A stretch of 64,000 nt of DNA from Plazaster borealis (Eukaryota; Echinodermata; Asteroidea; Forcipulatida; Labidiasteridae): the NCBI GenBank assembly GCA_021014325.1, contig CM037470.1, positions 1,674,001 to 1,738,000 of the forward strand, read 5' to 3'. Below, piece after piece: positions 21,278-32,990 of this stretch (the first letter of the stretch is position 1; the number at the start of each line of letters is the position of its first letter). A program made the position numbers and the translations under genes. The notes under the pieces were generated by a model, which saw only the letters and a list, made by a program, of their open reading frames with translations, made no database searches and was not told the DNA's origin.

Positions 21278-22327
21278 CTATTGTGACATGGAAAGTATTG
21301 CAACCGAGTAAGTTTAGATTCAAGTGAGTTTGCCAATTGTTTGTAATAAATACAATAACATTTATTATGTGCTTCCATTTGGTTTGAAATAAACACGTAA
21401 TTATATACATTCTTGTGAAAAAACTTTCATGGAAAAATAAAATAAATAAATAAAACAATTCATATTCATATTAATTTGGTGGCCACGTTTTGCAGAAACG
21501 TTTATGCTTATTCGGGGATGTTTTCCACGTCCCAAAATATACTCATTTTGATTTCGATAATCATAAGAAGAACTTAATTATTTTATTTTACTCTTATTTT
21601 ATTTTATTGCTTATGTATTTAATTTATTTTAATTATTAATTTTAGTTTTAATTATATTTATTTGGTATCTTATTTAAATAAGATGAATAATATTATTATT
21701 ATTTAGTAATTGATTGAATGAATGACTAATTGACTCTTTTTTTTACTTTCAAAACAATTTTTTATTATTTAGGCATATTATTATTTTTTTTGAGGGGTGC
21801 AATTTGTCTGTCAAGAGAGATATATAACTGAAATAGTATGAGGTATTTGGTGTTTTTTTATGAAGTTTATAAAAGGTAAACTTGCGAAACCAGCAGCTTT
21901 TGCGGTACTTGCAGTAATATTCTTCTGAGCTTTATTAAAAACAAAACAAAATATCGCGGCTCCAGGGCAGAACTACATATCACAAAAAGCACTATAGCAC
22001 ATTATAGCACATTATAGCACATTATAGCACATTTGCAATGAATGTGATTGAAGTCAAAATTGAATGTTCCCCCTCACATGCGTCACTTTTAAACACTCCG
22101 TGGAAATTCTATTTTTAATTATTTTGTTAAATGTTCACCTTTTTTCTTTGCGTCGTCTTCTCACCCAATTGCTTTTTTGACCCAAATATGGATTCTGTTT
22201 GAAACTCAACAAAAGAAATGAACTGGGACTGGGTACCCTGGTATTGACTGCAATTTGTTCAGTGAAGCTCAGCATAACTCGAAGATTTCATAATTTATTA
22301 AAAAAGCAAATGCAGTTTTAAGTTGTG
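21278..22327. other. Unassigned, very AT-rich; one short tandem
   Basis: 21560-21790 is almost pure A/T with TTTATTTTA words. A 10-bp tandem lies at 21991-22033. No gene is supported. Confidence 0.55.
21991..22033 (+). repeat. 10-bp tandem repeat ATTATAGCAC x4
   Basis: Four consecutive units (the first with one difference) plus a partial unit. Confidence 0.97.
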
Positions 22328-22701
22328 TTAAAGGCACTGTACACGTTTGGTAATTACTCAAAATATATATTAGCATAAAAACTGACTTGGTAACGAGCAA
22401 CAGAGAGCTGTTGACAGTATAAAACATTGTGAGAAACGACTCCCTCTGAAGTAACGTAGTTTCTGAGAAAGGGATAATTTCTCACTAAAATAATAAAAAC
22501 TTCTAGCAAGAAGTTTTTATTCCTATCTGAAAGCATACAAATTTGTACAACAAGGGTGTTTTTTCTTGCATCATTTTCTTGCAACTTCGATGACCAATTG
22601 AGCCCAAATTGTCACAGGCTTGTTATTTTATGCATATGTTGGAATACACCAAATGAGAACACTGGTCTTTGACAATTACCAAACGTGTACGATGCCTTTA
22701 A
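22328..22701 (+). mobile_element. Family B MITE
   Basis: TTAAAGGCACTGTACACG to CGTGTACGATGCCTTTAA, well preserved. CTTCTAGCAAGAAGTTTTTA forms an internal hairpin. The frame at 22354-22584 (-) is the same repeat-borne frame seen in other B copies. Confidence 0.92.
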
Positions 22702-23299
22702 AGTTTTTTTCTGAGGGTTTTGCTTCACAAGAAGCTCCAAGGGATATCAGCGGTTGATGTCTTTCTATGACTATAATTATGTTGACAGCACATGCAAAGT
22801 TTATGAAGATCAGTTTCATGCTGAGCAATTATTATCAATAATGCATAGATTTGTGATAACAATTTAGTTAATGGCGTTTGGTTTCCTTTTGGCTAAATCG
22901 TTCCTGCTTCGGGAAGTTTAAGGCCACGTTGCTGATTGATCTTTGCCGCTCGGTTGCATCATCCGGAAGGACTTATTAAGAAGAACATAATGTGCCTGTA
23001 ACTATGAATGATGGACAATCATAACATGCTTCCAAGTAATATGTCCTTTACACAATTAGTTTTCACTTGGATGAGCAATTAATTTGCGGAAAATATTATT
23101 GAACTCAGAACATCTATTATTTCACACAAAAAAAGTACACCAAAAGGATGACATTAAAGTCCAATAATTTTACACTATTATGTACCTTAATGCGTGGGCA
23201 AGCATATGCATGAACTGCTGCACTTTATGTCATACAGTAATATGATCCGTATGTATTGGTTACTTGAAGAACAAATATAACTTTTTTCCCCTAGAGCTA
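22702..23299. other. Unassigned AT-rich sequence
   Basis: No gene or repeat recognised. Confidence 0.45.
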
Positions 23300-23665
23300 A
23301 CTGACTCTACTTTAGAGAATTATACTCGCTAAAATACCCGTAAGAAAGTTTCCTTTCTTTTTCAGAATCATGTTCATAATGATAAACGTTATACTTAGCT
23401 CTTGCAAAGATTATATTTTTGAATTCCGCTTGAAAGTTTACGTATGGCGGCTTTAAAAGGAAAAAAATGTGAAAATGTGGGTTTAATCCGTTGTGTGAGT
23501 TAGGAAAGAATAATATAGGGAAAACCATGCACAATTCACATTGTCCTACATGTTTTAACAGTTTTCTCGAATATGACTTCATTTCAGAGGGAAATGTGTC
23601 ACAGAAAAAATGGTTCTAGTATAAACTTCATAGTCAGTAAGCTTTCAGACTAAAATTAAACATTT
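23300..23665 (-). repeat. Family C repeat (minus orientation)
   Basis: The reverse complement carries TTTAGTCTGAAAGCTTACTG, TTCCCTCTGAAATGAAGTCA and ATTCGAGAAAACTG, matching 27320-27420. The 91-codon frame at 23307-23582 (-) is inside the repeat. Confidence 0.65.
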
Positions 23666-23718
23666 ATGTTTTTATTTTTACCAATCCTGTATAATACCCG
23701 TTCTCGCTTGTTTTTTTA

Positions 23719-23973
23719 ATGTGTCTTTTATGGTCAACAGTCTTGTTTGTAAGGGATATTTTCCCGTGGTGTGGTTTTTGTTTGTCTGCCTGCCTGCCTG
23801 TCTGTCTTCTGTATAAGTGTTTTGTGTTAACTTGTTTGTTTTGTTTGGGCCGTTTTCTTGTTTGTTTGTTGTGTAATTTGTGTGTTTGTTTGCTTGTTGT
23901 TTTACTGTCTGAATGTTATGTTGTTGTCTGGTTGTCTCGTGGGAGTTTTTTGTTTTTGATGAATTGTGTTTAA
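23719..23973 (+). repeat. TG-rich low-complexity tract
   Basis: TTTGTTTG, CTGCCTGCCTGTCTGTC and TTGTTTGTTTGTTGTG words create an 84-codon frame that is an artefact of composition (all Cys/Leu/Val). Confidence 0.7.
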
Positions 23974-24770
23974 ATATTGTTAAATAATGTTATAGTATCC
24001 TTATATATTTAGTTTTTTATGACCAGGGGCTTGTTGAAGACACATCTTTTTGATGACAGTTTAAAAAAAAAGTATTTCCCTGGACAAGATTTTGTATATG
24101 GACACCACAAACATGTAAATACATTTGCATTACTGGTCTTTTTTCATTCATAGACTCTGACGTCTACTCTACACACCAGTTATTATGAACATTATTTGAA
24201 AGTAATGGGGCAATTATTTGTGTAAGAACCTCATGTGGGATCAGCTATGATTCTGCACATTTTAGGCTACATTTGTATAGCCCAAAGCGCCCAATCTAAG
24301 ACAACGTGACCCTTTAATGCTCTACGAGTCTCTTGCTGGGCACGCAAACAACATTGTCTCTGTTAGAAGGTCGCTGGCAATACACTGACTTTCACAAGGG
24401 CATAATTGTATTTTTATTTCAAGAATTACTAGACTCTAACGACAAGGTTTCCATTGTCACGTTGAATTAAATATATCTGCTACGAATCATCGATGGCAGT
24501 AAAACGTTCACACTCGGTTTTCTTGAAACACAATTTTGCACATGAAATTGCTCACGGCCGTTTTGTCTTGCACAATTTCGTTCCGTCCTTTAACCGGGCG
24601 CACGACGGAAACCTTCACGGAAGCTTCTTGTCCGTACAATGAATCGTGCAAACCCGATACTCGATATCCTTAAAGCACTTCATGTTGATTGTCTGTGACA
24701 ATCTACGCAATAAACGCCTCCCCTATATATACACACCGCGTATAATAACCTTCATCGACTGTACGTGGAC
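23974..24770. other. Unassigned sequence
   Basis: 24513-24560 (CTCGGTTTTCTTGAAACACA and TTTTGCACATGAAATTGCT) resembles 9240-9290, so it is part of a dispersed repeat. Nothing else is recognised. Confidence 0.45.
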
Positions 24771-24995
24771 ATGTCGTCGCAGACAGCAAAACCTGTGCCG
24801 TTCCCCCACCCCCTCCCCCCCCCCAATCGAAAGCCGAACACTTCAAAAGGGTGTTTCAAAATCACGGTCTATACAACGTTAGTAATGTTTGTTATATTTT
24901 GTTATACACGGCGGGCGCCTACACAACGTCAATGCCACGCCAAGCATGGCAAGACGAGCACCTGGAAGATCCCCCACCTCTCAGAGCGTATCTAG
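24771..24995 (+). CDS. Speculative small membrane protein frame
   Basis: ATG at 24771 opens a 74-codon frame. Residues 8-22 are proline-rich and residues 31-46 form a hydrophobic stretch followed by Arg-Arg, so a single-pass membrane topology is possible. CTATATATAC at 24723-24732 sits about 40 bases upstream of the ATG and could be a TATA box. I recognise no homologue, and part of the proline run comes from a C homopolymer. Weak support overall. Confidence 0.1.
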   Translation: MSSQTAKPVPFPHPLPPPNRKPNTSKGCFKITVYTTLVMFVIFCYTRRAPTQRQCHAKHGKTSTWKIPHLSERI

Positions 24996-25439
24996 TCGCG
25001 GCATTGTAACATCGATTACCTATCACGATTAACGGCAGATTCAAAGTCTGACTGAACACCGCTCCCACCTGATGACGGTACAAAGCCTGAGGCAGGGGGC
25101 AAGAAATGCAATCACATTTTTATGGTCCCGCGGTTTTTTTTCTTCCGATTTCATGTAAAAGTAAAGGTGATGGAGGACGGCGTAGATCTGAGAGTTATTA
25201 TGTGGGGGCAATGTGCGTTAACAAAATCTAGTGTATGTAAAATTTAGAGGAAACTTTAGGTGGGGATTTAGACTGGAGATTGGAGATGAATGGGTCTAAA
25301 TCCGATGAGAGCGCTTCATCCTCAAAATGTGATATGTATTTTGATGAGAAATCACAGCATGAGCTAAAAGACGAAATGTGTTTCAATTCTGTTTGTTTTC
25401 TTACCCTGCAGCGAGGGACCTGCAGTGTTTGGTGGCAAC
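24996..25439. other. Unassigned sequence
   Basis: No gene recognised. The frames at 25228-25486 on both strands overlap the start of an E repeat. Confidence 0.4.
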
Positions 25440-25790
25440 TTCCCTGTGGCTCGTTGCCAGCACATGCTGACAAGTTTTTTCCATAGAGGATCTGATTTGT
25501 ATTTTTTTCAACGAATTGTATAATCTACGTGTGTTGTTTACATGTCTAGATTTTGCCTGGGTTAAGTTTAAGCTTATTTGTTTGAATGCTGAATAAAGTT
25601 TTATAAGTTGGTTTAATCTACGATTTACACAAAGGATGCTGGCAGAGTTTTGTCCTGCCCCCTTCTAACCAAACCACTGTCCCATGTTGATTGACAACCT
25701 CCTCCAGGATGTGTGGCATGGTCCAGCTTAGGATATTATGGCATGGTCCAGCTGACCAGTGTGTATATTTACGATGTGGTTAAGGAAATA
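25440..25790 (+). repeat. Family E repeat, copy 2
   Basis: GTTGCCAGCACATGCTGACAAG, TACATGTCTAGATTTTGCCTGG, ACACAAAGGATGCTGGCAGA, CTGTCCCATGTTGATTGACA and TGTGTGGCATGGTCCAGC align with the copy at 15985. Confidence 0.78.
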
Positions 25791-26534
25791 ATACTATGCA
25801 GCATGTTTTTGCAGGGACTTAAATTTTATTGAATAGTTCATTCGCCCAGGGTTTTTTCTCCTTTCTTTCTGGTAATAATATGCAAATGACTTGCATAGAG
25901 TGAACATGAAGGAATCTCTTAACTTAATAAGTTTTAAAAACAAAAGGCAACGCCACTTTGTACAGATGATATGTTATCGGAACGAGTCATGGCTGTAGTA
26001 TCAAGTGTTTATAATATATTCTTTACCCCTAGGGAGCTATCGTCTCTTGTTTTCAGCTAACCCGGTTCATTATAACCGTCCCTCTCTCGGTAGCGTTGCC
26101 TTGGATTGGGCGCTTTGGGCTATAAAAAACGTTTGAAAGCGTTTGTTACGAAATGATTATGGTTGGAAAGATGTTTTAAAAGTAATGATCGACACAATAT
26201 GCCTCGAAATTGCGTGGTTTTTCTTTTACTTCGTGAACTAACACGGTCCGCCATTTTGTGGAGTCAAACATTAGGTTCTACAAAATGGCAGACCGTATTA
26301 CCAATCTTTCCATTCTGTAAGGACCATATAAAGGGTGCATGAAAAAGGGACCAGCAAGAGACAATAAATAAGTACAAAATTGACATTGAAATTAAAACAG
26401 GGGTTGACATAACTGTTATGTATAACTCATTGGAGACTACCAAAGCCTTGCGTTTATTGGTAGAGTTACATATTCTGGTTTCAGGTTTATTTCCATACTA
26501 CAAGACAAGTAAAAGGGAAGTTCTGTATTCGCCC
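25791..26534. other. Unassigned, with one short inverted repeat
   Basis: Nothing is recognised except the inverted repeat at 26241-26301. Confidence 0.45.
26241..26301. repeat. Inverted repeat with YY1-type CCGCCATTTTG
   Basis: ACACGGTCCGCCATTTTGT near 26244 and ACAAAATGGCAGACCGT near 26280 are inverted arms of about 20 bp around a loop of about 20 bases. CCGCCATTTTG matches the YY1 binding consensus in each arm. It could be a tiny MITE. Confidence 0.6.
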
Positions 26535-27030
26535 AAGCAGCTAAATGTAGCCCCCAACACCAGATGTAGCCTGGTACTTAACTGTAGTACCATCCCTCTA
26601 TATAAATGTAAACCAAATCTAAATATAGCCCGAACCATAAACCACAGTGTACCTCCTAAACGTGAAATCTAAACCCTTTACCTAACTGTAGTTTGACTTC
26701 AAATTTGACTACATCCTGTACCTAAATGTAGCCCAAATCTTAATGTAGCCCAAACCATGAACCACATGGTAGCCCGAACCTCAAATCAAAACCCTGTACC
26801 CAGCCTGAGCCTAAAATTTGACCACACCCTCACCTAAATGTAGCCCAGATCTTTTTATACACTTGTTAAGGTACCTAATTGTAGATCAGTCGTGATATTG
26901 TGTAGCCCGGGGTGTTTCATAAAGAACATGACCCCCCCGGTCCCATAATATAACCCTTCCCCTGAATATTAATGAAGCCCGAACCTTGTTCCCTTAAGCG
27001 TGTACCCAAATGTAGCCCAGGCTACCTAAA
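26535..27030 (+). repeat. Degenerate TGTAGCCC satellite
   Basis: Some fifteen to twenty spaced copies of a word close to CCTAAATGTAGCCCAAA, with variants (ATATAGCCCGAACC, TGTAGCCTGG), at intervals of about 15-40 bp. Related words appear at 15065-15180. The frames at 26418-26672 and 26972-27163 read through it. Confidence 0.75.
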
Positions 27031-27249
27031 AGTAACCGAAGTTCTGCATATTATACCCTTTGAGGTATCGACCGATGGTAATCGCGTTACTCCGTCGAGG
27101 CTCTTGGCACAGATTCGCAGGGGTCCCTACCACACTTATTACACCAAGAACACACCAAGGTAATTGTGTTAGATGAAGATCATTCGCCGTACATAATGAA
27201 GTGTTGTCCTAAGTTTAGGCACTTGATGGGTACATAAGAGCCAGGTGTA

Positions 27250-27745
27250 ATACACCTGTTAATCAAAGTTAAAGGTATACATGATTCGTAAGGATAAACA
27301 ACAACATTTTGGTTTAATTTTCAGTCTGAAAGCTTGCTGATTATGAAGTTCATACTAAAACCATTTGTTTTCTTCTGTGAAATAATTTCCCTCTGAAATG
27401 AAGTCATATTCGAGAAAACTGTATCTGAAACCCCCCCCCCCCAAAAAAAACCAAAAAAAAACAACAACAACAACAACACCCCCACAAAAACAACAAACAC
27501 AACAAACACACAAAAAACAAACAATAACAGCAACAGCAACAGCAACGGCTGATTTCGGTTTGTTACAACCAGAATTAAGAACAGTGTGTTTACATGCTGT
27601 ATAATTGTTCATGGTTTTTCACTTTCTTCTCCTGTTTCACACAACAGATTAAGCTCAAATTTTCGAAGAGTACTTCATGTATATGGTTGGTTACACTAAA
27701 CATGAACACTGTCTGCGACTGTTTTGTCAACTCTACCAATCCTGC
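27250..27745 (+). repeat. Family C repeat with internal expansion
   Basis: The left part matches the reverse of 23565-23660 and the right part (GATTAAGCTCAAATTTTCG ... CTACCAATCCTG) matches 2735-2840. Between them, 27430-27548 is a homopolymer and microsatellite block (C14, A8, (CAA)n, CAACAG), producing meaningless frames on both strands. Confidence 0.7.
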
Positions 27746-27955
27746 GTTATACCTTAAAAGGGGCTTACATAATTGCAGTTTATAACTCCTCAAAGACTAC
27801 CGAAGCTTTCAGTTTTAGTCTTTGGCTGTTATCTTGATATGGCGAGGTGAAAATAAATCTAATTCAATTATATTTTGGTCTGGTAAGTTTACTTATAGCT
27901 TTACAAAGGAACTTTATCGTACATTTATTTCGTACGTTACATAGTAGCATGTTTA

Positions 27956-28347
27956 CTTTGAAGGGTCTGTATACGTTTGGTAATGACTCTGGAAATGAAT
28001 GGCAATAAAAACTTTGGATAGTATAATACATTTTGACATTTTCACTTCGAAGTACTGCGTCTATGGACAAAGAAATTAACTTTTTATTGAAATCTGAGAA
28101 GCGTTACCAGTAACGCTTCTCAGATAGTGTAGTCCAATTGCATATTATTCTCCCTGCGGGATGGGCATAACTGCTCCAGATTTTCGGCAATATCTCAAAA
28201 ACGCTACCGCCTTTTGAAGTGAAATGTTCACAATGAAATGGCGCTATATAAAAGCCCAGTGTATGTATGTATATGTATTCACAGGTTATTTTTAGGGTAT
28301 CTAGCAACTATATAGGATTGAAACAAACAGTGGGTTCCAATTACCAG
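27956..28347 (+). mobile_element. Family A MITE, 3' truncated
   Basis: It opens TTTGAAGGGTCTGTATACG. The core at 28092-28125 has perfect 16-bp arms (half ATCTGAGAAGCGTTAC) around CA. About 50 bases containing ATGGCGCTATATAAAAGCCC and TGTATGTATGTATATG are inserted before TTCACAGG. The element stops at CCAATTACCAG, missing the terminal CGTATACAATCCCTTTAA. Confidence 0.82.
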
Positions 28348-28935
28348 TTTCCGATGGGTTCAACCATGAAGGTTCCTAACCAATATTTATGGACCCAGCG
28401 TTTTTATAACGTCTTCACCAATGCTATAGGCTACGTGGATATTTCCATTCCCAATGAACGTAATCAACGACCAGTTAATACAATTTCAATCTCACGGAAG
28501 ACAGTTTGAACAACCCAGAAAACCAATTTGTTTCCAATAAGATCGGAAACCCCATCGCACCGTCCTCTACCGACAACGGCGGCACTAATATAAACCTACA
28601 TATTCCGACTCAAAGAAAAACAAATGGTGAAATATGTTCAAACATATTATTGCACTTGGTCGATGGTGCAGCAAATCGCCTACCTTTGGAGCCCTTAACG
28701 TTGATACGAACCTGTTGGTGGACCACAGTTCTGCCTAATTGACCTGTTTTTAGGGGGTTATTTGGGGCTTATTCTGGGGTAGACTCGAATGTTATCGCAA
28801 GCTGTCGGTACATTTTAGCCCTCCCCTTCCGTCCCAGCGGATGCGTAACCGTGCCAAAATTGTCTCCCTCATTAGCAAGAGCGCACCTATAGGGACTGTG
28901 GCAAACGGGGTTTATTTGGTGAAGAACTAAATTAG
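28348..28935. other. Unassigned unique sequence
   Basis: GC-moderate with two plus-strand frames (to 28509, and 28506-28742) lacking recognised motifs. It is not similar to any other part of the window. Confidence 0.4.
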
Positions 28936-28995
28936 AATGGAATAAATATCCAGGGATCATATACAAATGTCGTGCACCTGTCTGTAATCCTGCGG

Positions 28996-29175
28996 ATGAG
29001 GTTAAAGTATCGAACACTAAACACTGACCACAGCCTTGGACAGGTCGAAATTGTGATGGACACGCGAGCGGGCGAGCCTTTGCGCCATGATTGTTCTGCG
29101 TTATCTAAGAAACTAGCGTATTTGCTCTATGGACACAATATTGAAGGCTTTATTGGTTCTTTATCCATCACCTGA
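28996..29175 (+). CDS. Possible small ORF or exon, unrecognised
   Basis: ATG at 28996 opens a 59-residue frame ending TGA at 29173-29175; the frame is open upstream to 28936. The composition is protein-like, with charged and hydrophobic residues mixed (for example EIVMDTRAGEPLRHDC and KKLAYLLYGHNIEGF), and the region is unique in the window. I recognise no family, see no promoter, and cannot exclude chance. Confidence 0.18.
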   Translation: MRLKYRTLNTDHSLGQVEIVMDTRAGEPLRHDCSALSKKLAYLLYGHNIEGFIGSLSIT

Positions 29176-29387
29176 TCCTAAAGACCTCCACAACACGAGC
29201 CGCTCTCTTATTACAAACGGGTAATTCCACCACGTGGTACTTATGGACGGACATAATTGGCCATGAGCAAGTTTTTTCTGCAGCGGCTTATTTGCGTTAG
29301 TTTGCATCCAAATTTGCATTGATGACCTCTGACCGGATGTCAGGCTCATTATTAGCCACCTTCACTTTTTTTTTATTCTCTCTTCTA

Positions 29388-29650
29388 TTTATTTATTTTG
29401 TCTTCTTTAACCAGGGTAGCCCCATCAGTTGTCAATGAACTGTTCTCCCTGGGGGCCCTGGATACATACAATAAAAATACACAAGAACAAAACACAAAAG
29501 CAACTAAGAATCACTTACAAGAACACATAGAGTCCTAAGACGTACATAATGAGGCCTAGGAGTAAAAAAAACCTGACTGTAGAAGTTTAAAGCATGAAGA
29601 AACATGTAAAGGAATCTAGAAACTACTTTTTAAAACGTTAATTTAAATTC
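29388..29650 (-). mobile_element. Probable non-LTR retrotransposon 3' end
   Basis: On the minus strand CAGGGAGAACAGTTCATTGA, CAACTGATGGGGCTACCCTG and GGTTAAAGAAGACAAAATAA end in a short AAATA-type tail. The same order with the same tail occurs on the plus strand at 51963-52118. A shared 3' end with a simple-repeat tail fits CR1/L2/RTE-like elements (inference). Confidence 0.5.
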
Positions 29651-29791
29651 ACACATCCTTCAGGCAGGGATTGACAACACACAATAACTGATAGCGAGCT
29701 ACTAATAATAACTAGTTCTTATATAGCGCATTTTACAATAACGTCTCAATGCATTTTACATAAGTGCCCTGATCATCACTGGCAATAATAT

Positions 29792-29830
29792 ACTGTGCAA
29801 GTCTCGCACATTATCGAAAACGAGAAACAA
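29792..29830 (+). repeat. Family G terminal fragment
   Basis: TACTGTGCAAGTCTCGCACATTATCGAAAACGAG matches the G left end. No right end follows. Just upstream, 29702-29770 contains TTATATAGCGCATTTTAC, a common dispersed head. Confidence 0.55.
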
Positions 29831-30436
29831 AACTCAAATGCAAACTTTGTTCGTCATAAACTCATCAGCCCAACCAATAAAAAGAACAGCCAAAAATTAC
29901 CAACATAAATCGTGTCTCTGAGTTTGCAAAAACCGGCACTGATACCAGTAATTTGACGGAGAAGTGTTGGTTGTATGTCGAAGCATTCTCTTAAAAAAAA
30001 ACCACTTAATAACTCGAATTCAATGTACTTTGTTTTAATTACCAACGGGTTGTCACATTCTCAACTGCAAGAAGAGGGCACCTGTTTAACTCTGATGGAT
30101 TTTAGGACTGCGGGAGAGATAGGATTTCAATTCGGAAGCGAGTTGACAGCATGTGTGGCGAAATTAGTAAAACAAGAAGAAACAAAAAGGGGGTTCTTTA
30201 AGACTGCAATTTATTGAGATAACTGTAGATTCGTAATCAACTTAAATTATTAAGATATGTCTTATTAAGATATGAGCTGTGAAAATGAGAAAAAAAATGA
30301 GAAAAAAATCCTTAAAAGACAAGATTCTCAAAAACTTCACTGATTGGAGATTTGATAAGCAAACTGAACTACGATGATTTATTTGCAGTCGCCTTTGGCG
30401 TTATCCCCATAAGAATCGATGGCCAGTGTGCTGGAT
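29831..30436. other. Unassigned sequence
   Basis: The frame at 29975-30217 (+) begins without an ATG and has no motif. No gene is supported. Confidence 0.4.
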
Positions 30437-30654
30437 TTAAAGGGATTGTATACGATTGCATACGGTAATTGGAACCCACTGTTTGTTTCAATCCATTATA
30501 GTTGTAGATATATACCATAAAAATAACCTGTGAACATTTTATTTCAAAAGGTGGTAGCATTTTTGAGATATTGCCGAAAATCTGGAGCGGTTATGTCCAC
30601 GCAGGAAGACTAATCTTCAATTGGAATACACTTTCTGAGAAACGTTACTGCAGT
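30437..30654 (-). mobile_element. Half of a family A MITE
   Basis: TTTAAAGGGATTGTATACG begins a minus-orientation copy that stops at GAGAAACGTTACTGCAGT, which is the middle of the palindromic core. The other half is absent, so the break is at the palindrome centre. Confidence 0.82.
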
Positions 30655-31981
30655 TTACCTGAAACCGGATAATGGTTTCGAAAATACCTGATGAGTTTTT
30701 TTATTTTACCATAGTGCATTTTTCAAATCAGTTCGAAGTGTTCGAACTCACGCCTGAGAGCCTGAGCGAAATCCCGCAGTCTCGAAAACGCTGCTCGAAT
30801 CGTTGAGAGTTGTTGAGATTGCGGACGGGCCTTTCGTTAATTGATAAACTCCCAGACTATTCACGTGCTACCCCTCACAGAGCCACCTGTTCCCATTGAC
30901 ACAAGCCCATACAGTTTTCTGTATGGGATTCCAACCCCCGTATATATATGCACCTAAATTATATCACCAATTACTACGGGCAAAACGAAGACAAACATTG
31001 AACAATTTGATTTCGCGGCCCACGGCTTCCATAAGATTCTGAAGGGAACCTGAAACTAGATATACTTGTTTCATTTGCGGCTGAGGGGGTTACGCCATGG
31101 CTATGTAAGTCAAACAGTAAAAATGTCAACAGATGGGACCATTGAATTGAAATGTTATATATAGCTTTTGGCAAGTGCAGAGCCAAGCTCGGTGTCATAG
31201 TCGTATTTTTCTTTCGTGATCAGAGAGCCAGAGAGCGGGCCGAGTCTTTGGCTTGATAAATGAGATCGCAGGACGCCAGTGGCCCATGTTATGTTTCATA
31301 TTCCGTTGCACGGGTTAAAGGTGTTCGAGAACGGCAGGAGGAGAAATAACGGAATCGTCAAAGCAAAACAGTTTTCATCTAAATGATTGAAATTATGATT
31401 TACACGGTGTGCAAAGTCGAACATCATGTGCGTTTTTTCTACAGTAAGACAACATTCGATTAAACCTATTAAAGACTGCGAATGGTGTCTAAGTTTTGCA
31501 AAATAATTCGGTCAACTTGTTTTCATTTAAAATCCCTGCTCGCCAATAGTAATTTTAGAATGTATCGGTACTGCTCCCCAACAGTTCCGAAAGTACTGAA
31601 CGCAGCTTTTGTCGCTGTTCTTCCTTTCTAGTTTCTGTGATAATTGCATAGGCCTAATAGGGACGCAGCAATGAAATACCTCTTAATAAATAAATAAATA
31701 AAAAACGGAAAAAGGATTTCAATCTTTTTTTGCATTAAAACATTATTCTGTCAACTTGGCAATATTTCACGCCTATATCCTTCCATTTTGTGTCCAGAAA
31801 CATCATGAATAATGAGTCAAAACTGCTATTCAGCTTGATTCAAAATGAATGAAATTATTCATTCACGTATTTATTAGACAACCATAATGAAAAGAGACTT
31901 CAAGCGTAAACAAAGAAGGAGAATATCTGCGGGATAAAAACCAGCATCTTGATCTTGGTAATCATTATTTTGCATTCCACC
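30655..31981. other. Unassigned sequence with one perfect hairpin
   Basis: No gene is supported. 30906-30927 is a hairpin. 30930-30960 has GTATATATATGC. (AAAT)n lies near 31686. Confidence 0.45.
30906..30927. repeat. Hairpin CCCATACAG-TTTT-CTGTATGGG
   Basis: A perfect 9-bp stem with a T4 loop. No tail or context identifies a function. Confidence 0.9.
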
Positions 31982-32356
31982 TTAAAGGTATCGTACACGT
32001 TTGGTAATTACTCAAAATATATATTAGCATAAAAATTGACTTGGTAACAAGCAACGGAGAGTTGTTGATAGTATACAACATTGTGAGAAACGACTCCCTC
32101 TGAAGTAACGTAGTTTTTGAGAAAGAGGTAATTTCTCACTAAAATAATAAAAACTTCTTGCAAGATATTTTTTATTCCTAACTGAAAGCACACAAATTTG
32201 TACAACAAGGGTGTATTCTCTTTCATCATTTTCTTGCAACTTCGATGACCAATTGAGCCCAAATTTTCACAGGCTTGTTATTTTATGCATATGTTGGAAT
32301 ACACCAAATGAGAACACTGGTCTTTGACAATTACCAAACGTGTACGATGCCTTTAA
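31982..32356 (+). mobile_element. Family B MITE
   Basis: TTAAAGGTATCGTACACG to CGTGTACGATGCCTTTAA with all B landmarks. The 99-codon frame at 32275-32574 starts in its tail and runs into unique DNA, so it is probably fortuitous. Confidence 0.92.
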
Positions 32357-32744
32357 GCCATGTGTTTATATACTCTACGATAATAAGGGTTGACCTGTTT
32401 GATTACTGGATTGTCTATATACAAGGTTCGCCAATTGTCCCTCTGCGACAGCTTCCTCATAAACGCAATCTAGACCCTAAACCGAGAAGTAATAAATTCA
32501 AACAGGACGACCTCGAAGTGCCAATGAGGAAAGTGTCAATATTTGTGCTTTACAAACAACCGGGATTCGATTGAAATTTATTCGTTTTCGAGGAAAACTA
32601 GAGGAAGATAAGTTTTAATATGGTTTCGGTTTGTGGTAGTGCTACGTGTTTAATCTACACTCAATGAGAACAATTTAGTTATGTAAGACAGTCTTCTGCT
32701 AATTATTTTATAAGTACCACTGTTGAGTAGATTAGTTGATTATG
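32357..32744. other. Unassigned sequence
   Basis: No feature recognised. Confidence 0.4.
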
Positions 32745-32990
32745 GTTGGCTCAGTTATTTCTTTCCCTGCCTTTCACCTCTGTGGACCCCCGGGTTCGAA
32801 TCCAACCTCAGACAGGAGGCTTGCTTGTGGATTGGGTTTTCAGTCACTACCTGATTGTGTGGGTTTTCACTCCACTGGGGGTTTTCCTCCCACATCTAAA
32901 ACTGAACATTTCTTCTCGTTTCCTATTTATCCTGTTATTGGCGCTATTGTGCTGTTGGATGTGCAATCAAATAAATAAACAAAACATCAT
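32745..32990 (+). mobile_element. tRNA-derived SINE, second type
   Basis: TTGGCTCAGTTATTTC resembles an A-box and GGTTCGAATCC at 32793-32803 is an exact B-box. The body continues TGTGGGTTTTCACTCCACTGGGGGTTTTCCTCCCAC and ends GTGCAATCAAATAAATAAAC. A second copy lies at 51856-52258, split by an insertion. The frames at 32736-33015 read through the element. Confidence 0.75.

Noticed and set aside
23719..23973. 84-codon Cys/Leu/Val-rich frame resembling a membrane protein
   Set aside because: Produced by TTTGTTTG/CTGCCTGC simple-sequence repeats.
27321..27612. Hydrophobic or Gln/Thr/Lys-rich frames on both strands
   Set aside because: They come from C/A homopolymers and CAA/CAG microsatellites inside a family C repeat.
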